Below, piece after piece: positions 34,320-44,047 of a stretch of 64,000 nt of DNA. The translations under genes were made by a program, and so were the position numbers. How positions within the stretch are numbered: the stretch's first letter is position 1; the number at the start of each line of letters is the position of its first letter. The DNA comes from Dreissena polymorpha. Taxonomy: Eukaryota; Mollusca; Bivalvia; Myida; Dreissenidae. The stretch covers positions 25,077,040-25,141,039 of the forward strand of contig NC_068369.1 in assembly GCF_020536995.1 (NCBI RefSeq), read 5' to 3'. The notes below the pieces were generated by a model, which was given only the letters and a program-made list of their open reading frames with translations, was not told where the DNA came from and did not search any database.

Positions 34320-37300
34320 ACTACTACCCGTAACCAAGTATCCTCACCTGTACAATGATGTGTGCTAGCTGTGCCTGCAGGTTACTACTACCCAGAATCC
34401 CTACCTGTACAATGTTGTGTGCTAGCTGTGCCTGCTGGTTACTACTACCCAGTATCCACACCTGTACAATGTTGTGTGCTAGCTGTGCCTGCTGGTTACT
34501 ACTACCCAGTATCCTCACCTGTACAATGTTGTGTGTGCTAGCTGTGCCTGCTGGTTACAACTACAAAGTATCCACACCTGTACAATGTTGTGTGCTAGCT
34601 GTGCCTGCAGGTTACTTCTACCCAGTATCCTCACCTGTACAATGTTGTGTGCTAACTGTGCCTGCTGGTTACTACTACCCAGTATCCTCACCTGTACAAT
34701 GTTGTGTGCTAGCTGTGCCTGCTGGTTACTACTACCCAGTATCCTCACCTGTACAATGTTGTGTGCTAGCTGTGCCTGCTGGTTACTACTACCCAGTATC
34801 CCTACCTGTACAATGTTGTGTGCTAGCTGTGCCTGCTGGTTACTACTACCCAGTATCCTCACCTGTACAATGTTGTGTGCTAGCTGTGCCTGCTGGTTAC
34901 TACTACCCAGTATCCTCACCCGTACAATGTTGTGTGCTAGCTGTGCCTGCTGGTTACTACTACTACCCAGTATCCTCCCCTGTACAATGATGTGTGCTAG
35001 CTGTGGCTGTAGGTAACTACTACCCAGTATCCTCACCTGTACAATGAGTGTGCTAGCTGTGCCTGCAGGTTACTACTACCCAGTATCCTCACCTGTACAA
35101 TGATTGTGTGCTAGCTGTGCCTGCTGGTTACTACTACCCAGTATCTTTATCTGTACAATGTTGTGTGCTAGCTGTGCCTGCTGGGTTACTACTACCCAGT
35201 ATCCTCACCTGTAAAAGTTGTGTGCTAGCTGTGCCTGCTGGTTACTACTACCAGTATCCTCACCTGTACAATGTTGTGTGCTAGCTGTGCCTGCTGGTTA
35301 CTACTACCCAGTATCCACACCTGTACAATGTGTGTGCTAGCTGTGCCTGCAGGTTACTACTACCTAGTATCCTCACCTGTACAATAATGTGTGCTAGCTT
35401 GCCTGCAGGTACTACTACCCAGTATCCTCACCTGTACAATGTTGTGTGCTAGCTGTGCCTGCTGGTTACTACTACCCAGTTATCCTCACCTGTACAATGT
35501 TGTGTGCTAGCTGTGCCTGCTGGTTACTACTACCCAGTATTCCTACCTGTACAATATTGTGTTCTAGCTGTGCCTGCTGGTTACTACTACCCAGTATCCT
35601 CACCTGTACAATGTTGTGTGCTAGCTGTGCCTGCTGGTTACTACTACCCAGTATCTCTACCTGTACAATGTTGTGTGCTAGCTGTGCCTGCTGGTTACTA
35701 CTACCCAGTATCCTCACCTGTACAATGTTGTGTGCTAGCTGTGCCTGCTGGTTACTACTAACCAGAATCCTCAGCTGTACAATGTTGTGTGCTAGCTGTG
35801 CCTGCTGGTTACTACTACCCAGTATCCTCACCTGTACAATGTTGTGTGCTAGCTGTGCCTGCTGGTTACTACTACCCAGTATCCCTACCTGTACAATGTT
35901 GTGTGCTAGCTGTGCCTGCTGGTTACTACTTCCCAGTATCCTCACCTGTACAATGTTGTGTGCTAGCTGTGCCTGCTGGTTACTACTAACCAGTATCCTC
36001 ACCTGTACAATGTTGTGTGCTAGCTGTGCCTGCTGGTTACTACTACCCCAGTATCCTCACCTGTACAATGTTGTGTGCTAGCTGTGCCTGCTGGTTACTA
36101 CTACCCAGTATCCCTACCTGTACAATATTCTGTGTTAGCTGTGCCTGCTGGTTTACTACTACCCAGTATCCTCACCTGTACAATGCTGTGTGCTAGCTGT
36201 GCCTGCTGGTTACTACTAACCAGTATCCTCAACTGTACAATGATGTGTGCTAGATGTGCCTGCTGGTTACTACTACCCAGTATCCTCACCTGTACAATGT
36301 TGTGTGCTAGCTGTACCTGCTGGTTACTACTACCCAGTATCCTCACCTGTACAATATTGTGTGCTAGCTGTGCCTGCTGGTTACTACTACCCAGTATCCT
36401 CACCTGTACAATGTTTGTGTGCTAGCTGTGCCTGCTGGTTACTACTACCCAGTATCCTCACCTGTACAATGCTGTGTGCTAGCTGTGCCTGCTGGTTACT
36501 ACTAACCAGTATCCTCAACTGTACAATGATGTGTGCTAGATGTGCCTGCTGGTTACTACTACCCAGTATCCTCACCTGTACAATGTTGTGTGCTAGCTGT
36601 ACCTGCTGGTTACTACTACCCAGTATCCTCACCTGTACAATATTGTGTGCTAGCTGTGCCTGCTGGTTACTACTACCCAGTATCCTCACCTGTACAATGC
36701 TGTGTGCTAGCTGTGCCTGCTGGTTACTACTACCCAGTATCCCTACCTGTACAATATTCTGTGTTAGCTGTGCCTGCTGGTTACTACTAACCAGTATCAT
36801 CAACTGGACAATGATGTGTGCTACCTGTGCCTGCTGGTTACTACTACCCAGTATCCCTCACCTGTACAATGTTGTGTGCAAGCTGTGCCTGCCGGTTACT
36901 ACTACCCAGTATCCCTCACCTGTACAATGCTGTGTGCTAGCTCTGCCTGCTGGTTACTACTAACCAGTATCCTCACCTGTACAATGCTGTGTGCTAGCTG
37001 TGCCTGCTGGTTAATACTACCCAGTATCCTCACCTGTACAATGCTGTGTGCTAGCTGTGCCTGCTGTTTACTACTACCCAGTATCCTCACCTGTACAATG
37101 TTGTGTGCTAGCCTGTGCCTGCTGGTTACTTCTACTACCCAGTATCCTCACCTGTACAATGTTGTGTACTAGCTGTGCCTGCTGGTTACTACTACTACCC
37201 AGTATCCTCACCTGTACAATGTTGTGTGCTGCTGGTTACTACTACTACCCAGTATCCTCACCTGTACAATGTTTGTGTGCTAGCTGTGCCTGCTGGTAAC

Positions 37301-40300
37301 TACTACTACCCAGTATCCTCACCTGTACAATGTTGTGTGCTAGCTGTGCCAGCTGGTTACTACTACCCAGTATCCTCACCTGTACAATGTGTCTGCTAGC
37401 TGTGCCTGCTGGTTACTACTACCCAGTATCCTCACCTGTACAATGTTGTGTGCTAGCTGTGCCTGCTGGTTACTACTACCCAGTATCCTCACCTGTACAA
37501 TGCTGTGTGCTAGCTGTGCCTGCTGGTTACTACTACCCAGTATCCTCACCTGTACAATGTTGTGTGCTAGCTGTGCCTGCTGGTTACTACTACCCAGTAT
37601 CCTCACCTGTACAATGTTGTGTGCTAGCTGTGCCTGCTGGTTACTACTACCCAGTATCCCCACCTGAACAATGTTGTGTGCTAGCTGTGCCTGCAGGTTA
37701 CTACTACCCAGTATCCCTACCTGTACTATGTTGTGTGTCAGCTGTGCCTGCTGGTTACTACTAACCAGTGTTCTCACCTGTACAATACAGTGTGCTAGCT
37801 GTGCCTGCTGGTTACTACATACCAGTGTCCTCACCTGTACAATTGCTGTGTGTGCTAGCTGTGCCTGCTGGTTACTACTACCCAGTATCTTTATCTGTAC
37901 AATGTTGTGTGCTAGCTGTACCTGCTGGTTACTACTACCCAGTATCCTCACCTGTACAATGTTGTGTGCTAGCTGTGCCTGCTGGTTACTACTACCCAGT
38001 ATCCTCACCTGTACAATGATGTGTGCTAGCTGTGCCTGCTGGTTACTACTACAACCCAGTATCCTCACCTGTACAATGTTAGTGCTAGCTGTGCCTGCTG
38101 GTTACTACTACCCAGTATCCTCACATGTACAATGTTGTGTGCTAGCTAGCTGTGCCTGCTGGTTACTACTACCCAGTATCCTCACCTGTACAATGTTGTG
38201 TGCTAGCTGTGCCTGCTGGTTACTACTAACCAGTGTCCTCACCTGTACAATGCTGTGCGCTAGCTGTGCCTGCTGGTTACTACTACCCAGTATCCTCACC
38301 TGTACAATGCTGTGTGCTAGCTGTGCCTGCTGGTTACTACTACCCAGTATCCTCACCTGTACAATGATGTGTGCTAGCTGTGCCTGCTGGTTACTACTAC
38401 CCAGTATCCTCACCTGTACAATGAGGGTGCTAGCTGTGCCTGCTGGTTACTACTAACCAGTATCCTCACCTGTACAATGTTGTGTGCTAGCTGTGCCTGC
38501 TGGTTACTACTACTACCCAGTATCCTCACTGTACAATGATGTGTGCTAGCTGTGCCTGCTGGTTACTACTTCCCCACGTATCCCACCTGTACAATGATGT
38601 GTGCTAGCTGTGCCTGTGGTTACTACTACCCAGTATCCTCACCTGTACAATGTTGTGTGCTAGTGTTCCTGCTGGTTACTTTACTTCTAACCAGCATCCT
38701 CACTGTACAATGATGTGTGCTAGCGTGCCTGATGGTTACTACTACCCAGTATCTCACCCTGTACAATGATGTGTGCTAGCTGTGCTGCTGGTTACTACTA
38801 CCCAGTATCCTCCACCTGTACAATGCTGTGTGCTAGCTGTGCCTGCTGGTTACTACTACCCGTATCCTCACCTGTACAATGTTGTGTGCTAGCTGTGCCT
38901 GTGGTTACTACTACCCCAGTATCCTCACCTGTACAATGTTGTCTGCTAGCTGTGCCTGCTGGTTACTACTATTCCAGTATCCTCACATGTACAATGTTGT
39001 GTGCTAGCTGTTTCCTGCTGGTTACTACTATCCAGTATCCTCACCTGTACAATGATGTGTGCTAGCTGTGCCTGCTGGTACTACTACCCAGTATCCTACC
39101 TTTACAATATTGTGTGCTAGCTGGCCTGCTGGTTACTACTACCCAGTATCCTCACCTGTACAATGTTGTGTGCTAGCTGTGCCTGCTGGTTACTACTACC
39201 CAGTATCTTTATCGTACAACGTTGTGTGCTAGCTGTGCCTCTGGTTACTTCTATCCAGTATCCTCACCTGTACAATGTTGTGTGCTAGCTGTGCCTGCTG
39301 GTTACTATACCAGTATCCCCACCTGTACAATGTTGTGATGCTAGCTGTGCCTGCTGGTTACTACTACCCAGTATCCTCACCTGTACAATGTTGTGTGCTA
39401 GCTGTGCCTGCTGGTTACTTCTACCCAGTATTCTCACCTGTACAATGTTGTGTGCTAGCTGTGCCTGCTGGTTTACTACTACCCAGTATCCCCACCTGAA
39501 AAATTTTGTTACCGTGTGCTAGCTGAGCCTGCTGGTTTACTACTACCCAGTATCCCTACCCTGCATTATGTTGTGTGTCAGCTGTGCCTGCTGGTTACTA
39601 CTAACCAGTGTTCTCATCTGTACAATACTGTGTGATAGCTGTGCCTGCTGGTTATACTAACCCAGTGTCCTCAACCTGTACAATGATGTGTGTGCTAGCT
39701 GTGCCTGCTGGTTACTATACCCAGTATCCTCACCTGTACAATGCTGTGTGCTAGCTGTGCCTGCTGGTTTCCTACTAACCAGTGTCCCTCAACCTGTTAC
39801 AATGCTGTGTGCTAGCTGTACCTGCTGGTTACTACTAACCAGTATTCCTCACCTGTACAATACTGTGTGCTAGCTGTGCCTGCTGGTTACTAATACCCAG
39901 TATCCTCCCCTGTACAATGCTGGTGCTAGTGTGCCTGCTGGTTACTACTACCCAGTATTCCTCACCTGTACAATGCTGTGTGCTAGCTGTACCTGCTGGT
40001 TACTACTACCCCAGTATCCTCACCTGTACAATGTTGTGTGCTAACTGTGCCTGGTGGTTACTACTACCCAGTATCCCTACCTGTACAATGCTGTGAGCTA
40101 GCTGTGCTGCTGGTTACTACTACCCAGTATCCTCACCTGTACAATGTTGTGTGCTAGCTGTGCCTGCTGGTTACTACCTACCCAGTAAATCTACCTGTAC
40201 AATGTTGTGTGCTAGCTGTGGCTGCTGGTTACTACTACCCAGTATCCCCGACTGTACAACGTTTGTGTGCTAGCATGTGCCTGTGGTTACTTACTACCCA

Positions 40301-40857
40301 GCATTCCTCACCTGTACAATGTTGAGTGCTAGCTGTTGCCTGCTGGTTACTACTACCCAGCATCCTCACCTGTACAATGTCTGTGTGCTAGCTGTGCCTG
40401 CTGGTTACTACTAACCAGGATCCTCACCTGTACAATGTTGTGTGCTAGCTGTGCCTGCTGGTTACTACTACCCAGTAATCCTACCTGTACAATGTTGTGT
40501 GCTAGCTGTGCCTGCTGGTTACTACTACCAGTATCCTCACCTGTACAATGTTGTGTGCTAGCTAGCTGTGCCTGCTGGTTACTACTACCCAGTATCCCTA
40601 CCTGTACAATGTTGTGTGCTAACTGTGCCTGCTGGTCTACTACCACCAGTATCCCTACCTGTACAATGTTGTGTGCTAGCTGTGGCTGCTGGTTACCTAC
40701 TACCCAGTATCCTCACCTGTACAATGTTGTGTGCTAACTGTGCTTGCTGGTTACTACCACCCAGTATCCCTACCTGTACAATGTTGTGTGCTAGCTGTGG
40801 CTGCTGGTTACAACTACCCAATATCCTCACCTGTACAATGTTGTGTGCTAGCTGTGC
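34320..40857 (-). repeat. 57-bp tandem array made of an exon end plus splice donor, about 115 copies
   Basis: In gene sense each unit reads GTGAGGATACTGGGTAGTAG, TAACCAGCAG, then GCACAGCTAGCACACAACAT and TGTACAG. The last part (encoding AQLAHNIVQ) plus the following GTGAGG is the 3' end and donor of exon 40831-40965, so the unit spans an exon-intron junction. 57 is 19 codons, and in the exon frame the unit is open (VRILGSSNQQAQLAHNIVQ). A five-unit (285-bp) higher-order block repeats three times from about 36.2 to 36.9 kb. One-base indels are rare at 35.44-38.44 kb but common at 35.03-35.44 and 38.45-40.83 kb. Long frames on both strands are by-products. Confidence 0.9.
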
Positions 40858-40965
40858 TGCTTGCTCTGCTCATTCCTCCTGTTTTAGGCCAGAACAGGCA
40901 CACATGCTTGTCTGCCAGGACAGCAGCTTGCCATACTCTGACAGGCAACTCAGCGTACGCTTGTC
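40831..40965 (-). CDS. Unidentified helical protein, exon feeding the 57-bp array
   Basis: 45 codons, phase 0 at both ends, from acceptor GTTTTTGGTAG|GAC to donor TTGTACAG|GTGAGG. It encodes DKRTLSCLSEYGKLLSWQTS, a Cys-containing stretch, GLKQEE, an in-frame TGA (40870-40872), then AEQAAQLAHNIVQ. The frame on both sides of the TGA matches both neighbouring exons, so the stop looks like a point change, a sequencing error, or a sign that the gene is decaying. The last 27 bases and the donor are those repeated in the array. Confidence 0.75.
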
Positions 40966-40971
40966 CTACCA

Positions 40972-41308
40972 AAAACAGAAGAAATCTGAATCTCTTGGGT
41001 CTGTATTCACCATTCCAATCTCAGATTAAAGAATAGACTTTGAACCAAGAAAAATCCTTCAAGCACACCAAAAATAAGGGTAATATCTTCTGTTCTGAAA
41101 GCGTTTCTGTTTTTTTTTTTCCGGAAAGGTGCTATTTTTAAGAAATTTCCTAAGTCCAATTGACTGGAACAAAACTCAAACTTGATCTGGTAAGTCAAGA
41201 AGATAAGACTCACGCACCAAATATCAGGTAAATATCTGCTCGTATGAGCAAACAAGTCCTGAAACCTATTATTGTAGAAAAAAGTACAAGGCCCATAACA
41301 TTGTCAAA
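40972..41308. other. Intron sequence
   Basis: Upstream (gene sense) of exon 40831-40965. No further exon seen. A T run at about 41110-41121 is the only simple sequence. Confidence 0.5.
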
Positions 41309-41847
41309 ATCAAGACCAAACCGTCCAGAGAGGGGTGATGCTCCCCCAAGTTTTTTTTGTCAAAATATGCACTATATATTCAGATAAAAGGAAACGTCTT
41401 GGGGGGTACAGTCGTTGGGGGGACAAGAATTTTTTTTACATAGAAAATTTCAAAGTCTATAACTCTGTGAAAAATCATCCGACCAGAACCCGCTGATAAT
41501 ATGCACATCTCCTCTTGGTAGTGAAGCTTCCCATAAAGTTTCATTGAATTCCGGTCATTAGTTGCTGAGAAATAGCCCGGACAAGAATTGCACTATATGT
41601 ACAGTTAATGGAAAATTTCAAAGGGCCATAACTCTGTGAAAAATCATCTGACCAGATCCCTCTGATAATATGCCAATCTCCTCTTGGTAGTGATGCTGCC
41701 CATAAAGTTTCATTGAATTCCGGTCATTAGTTGCTGAGAAATAGCCTGAACAAAAATTGTGCCAGACGGACAGACAGACAGACGCACACACGGACAGACG
41801 AAGCGGCGACTATATGCTCCCCCAAAATAAATTTTGGGGGGAGCATA
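41309..41847. repeat. Dispersed element with TGCTCCCC ends, short form
   Basis: Same family as 31405-32774: left CAAGACCAAACCGTCC then TGATGCTCCCCCAAG; right ATTTTGGGGGGAGCATAA. It holds only about two internal units (AAATCATCCGACCAGAACCC and AAATCATCTGACCAGATCCC) and a GACAGACAGACG stretch. Confidence 0.85.
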
Positions 41848-41910
41848 ATAATTGGAGCTGAACAAAATTATTATTTGATCTGAAGGTCTTGCAGGTAGAC
41901 TCACATACTA

Positions 41911-42220
41911 AACAAGAGCACCGCATAACGGGTGCCACGCTCGACTGCAGGTGCAGTTTTTAATAAATGAAAGCTTGTCAGATTTTTTTTTAAGAGGTCA
42001 CAGTGACCTTGACCTTTGACCTAGTGACCAAAAAATGGGTGTGGCATGCAGAACTCATCAAGGTGCAGCTACATGTGAAGTTTCAAAGTTGTAGGTTGAA
42101 GCACTTTGATTTTAGAGCCAATGTTCAAAACATTAACAAAATGTAAAGGTTTAAGCACGACGCGGACGAGCTGGCTATGACAAAACCTCCGGTTTTCTCC
42201 GAAAATAGCCGAGCTAAAAA
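41911..42220. repeat. Dispersed repeat, ACAAGAGCACCGC family
   Basis: Starts AACAAGAGCACCGCATAACG and ends TAGCCGAGCTAAAAATAGG. Contains GTGACCTTGACCTTTGACCT and GTTTCAAAGTTGTAGGTTGA. Non-coding bivalve-type repeat. Confidence 0.8.
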
Positions 42221-42285
42221 TAGGTAAACAACTCAAAGCATTTGGAAAAAAATCCGAAAAGTATTATTTTAAAGCCCATTTACTA

Positions 42286-43188
42286 CCGTAATTGCTCTAT
42301 GTTTTCGGACACTTAAAAATAATTAAAAAAATTCGTGTCCGAAAACTTAGATACAAAAAATATTAACAAAATACAGGTGTCAGAAAACTAAGAGTCGAAA
42401 ATGGAAGTGTCCGAAAATAGCGTCAATTGTATCAACGACTACCGGAAATAGCACGCGCTTGTAAAATACCATGCCGTAAAGTATAAATTACAGTTATATA
42501 TGTTTGCACTGCATTTTAAATAATTGTAAATGCTTAATTTATTTGACAGAAAGTTACTTCAAGGTTGTACTTTGACCAAGGAGTTCAAAAATGAGCATGT
42601 GATGTACCGATACACGCTTGTATGAACCTGTAATTAATGCAATAAAAAAGCAAACTATGAATTCTTTGTTTGTTCATTTCTGATAGTTGTTGTGTAACAC
42701 CTTCCATTGTTCATAAAACTTGTAATAGGGTGCATCACAATTTGAACCATTTAGTATTTGTCACATTTATTTTACTGAGAAGGGGTAGTACCATTGCGGT
42801 AGATAATTGAACTGTTAATTGGCACTACCCCTGGTAATTGTCATAACGCTTATGCTATCGGGCGAAACCATTGTTTAATACCGGTTTACAAGGTCATTTA
42901 CCCAATAACACAAATGTAACGGTCCATTGCCCTCAGGCATGCACCCGCAATATTTTATGATGTTAATCTGGTTGTAAAACCCCATGATCGAAGTGTCATT
43001 GGATATCGGAAACAGGTTCGAAATTTGGTAAAATAGCGCTGTAAAATATACTGTCCGAAAACTTTGAGACATAAATAACGGACGAAAACTCGTGTGTCCG
43101 AAAATAAAGAGTAACGAAAAATAATTATTTTTGCTAAAAAAGGGGGGTGTCCAAAAACTTAGTGTCCGAAAACATAGAGTAACTACGG
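42286..43188. mobile_element. Non-autonomous mariner-like inverted-repeat element
   Basis: About 903 bp with inverted ends of about 27 bp: left CCGTAATTGCTCTATG then TTTTCGGACAC, right GTGTCCGAAAA then CATAGAGTAACTACGG. TA lies on both sides (42284-42285 and 43189-43190), as for Tc1/mariner elements. TGTCCGAAAA recurs at least six times inside, near both ends. The 108-codon minus frame at 42875-43201 has no transposase motif. Confidence 0.75.
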
Positions 43189-43193
43189 TACTC

Positions 43194-43594
43194 AAAATCA
43201 ACGAAAATTTCGTACAATATTTCGTAAAATAAAGTTAAACAATTAAAATAAATGGTAAAATAGATGTTTGTAGATACAAAATGCTAGTTTTTATTATTGT
43301 TTTGCGTATTTAATTCAATTTTAATTTCCCGCAACAATATCTATTCATACGACACATTAACACTAACATGGTACCATTTTAGTGTTCGTGTGTCGTATGA
43401 ATAGATATATTGCGGGAAATTAAAATGGGATTAATTGTGCCACAAATAAATAAAAACGAGCATTTTGTATCTACAAAAATCTATGAATCATACCATATCT
43501 AGCGTTGAAATTGTGACTATTGCTATAAGGAACACAGATTGTTTAGGTGTTAAATGTTATTTTACGAAATACTTTACACAATTTTGTTGATTTT
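43194..43594. repeat. 401-bp fold-back element
   Basis: Outer arms AAAATCAACGAAAATTTCGT and its inverse near 43575-43594. Inner arms include GTAGATACAAAATGCTAG / CGAGCATTTTGTATCTAC and TTTCCCGCAACAATATCTAT / ATAGATATATTGCGGGAAAT. It abuts the TA-flanked element at 42286-43188. Confidence 0.8.
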
Positions 43595-43882
43595 AAGCGT
43601 TATAGAGGCTTAAACGAAAATACCTAAGCCTGAGGCCTATAACTTTGCTTAAAGTAAATTGACCGGAACGAAAGTCGAACTAGATCAAGATCTAGCAGGT
43701 AGACTAAAGTACAAAAAAATCTGGTAAATTCTCAAGTCCTAGGCACCTAACTTAACAAAAAATCAATGGACTAGTACGAAACTCAAACTGGTTCTGAAAG
43801 TCATGTAGATAAGACTCAAAACTTAAAGAAACATTTTACTGATTCATTTCTCGAAGGAATGTAACATACAGTATTTTACTAC

Positions 43883-43993
43883 CTGTGCATGTAGAAGTAA
43901 TAGCAGCTTGCAGTAAATGTTGAATGCTTCCAAGATAATGTTGCTGTCAGATTTCTCATCTGCTTTGCCTTCCAACATCTCAGTCAATTTCAC
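43883..43993 (-). CDS. Unidentified helical protein, exon
   Basis: 37 codons, phase 0 at both ends: acceptor TTTCTTCATTTAG|GTG, donor ATGCACAG|GTAGTA. The peptide begins VKLTEMLEGKADEKSDSNII and ends CKLLLLLHAQ. It joins exon 49443-49635 upstream and exon 40831-40965 downstream without a phase change. The 42-bp array starts 54 bp upstream of the acceptor. Confidence 0.87.
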
Positions 43994-44047
43994 CTAAATG
44001 AAGAAATTCCTAAGCTGACTATAAGAGCCTCATTCTAGGTAATATGT

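Noticed and set aside
34355-38456. Long plus- and minus-strand frames of 100-260 codons with 19-residue periods, possible repetitive protein genes
   Set aside because: They come from the 57-bp unit having no stops in several frames of both strands; they break at each indel and lack start or splice context.
42875-43201. 108-codon minus frame as a transposase remnant
   Set aside because: No transposase motif, and the second part of the peptide has no recognisable domain; it lies within a short non-autonomous element.
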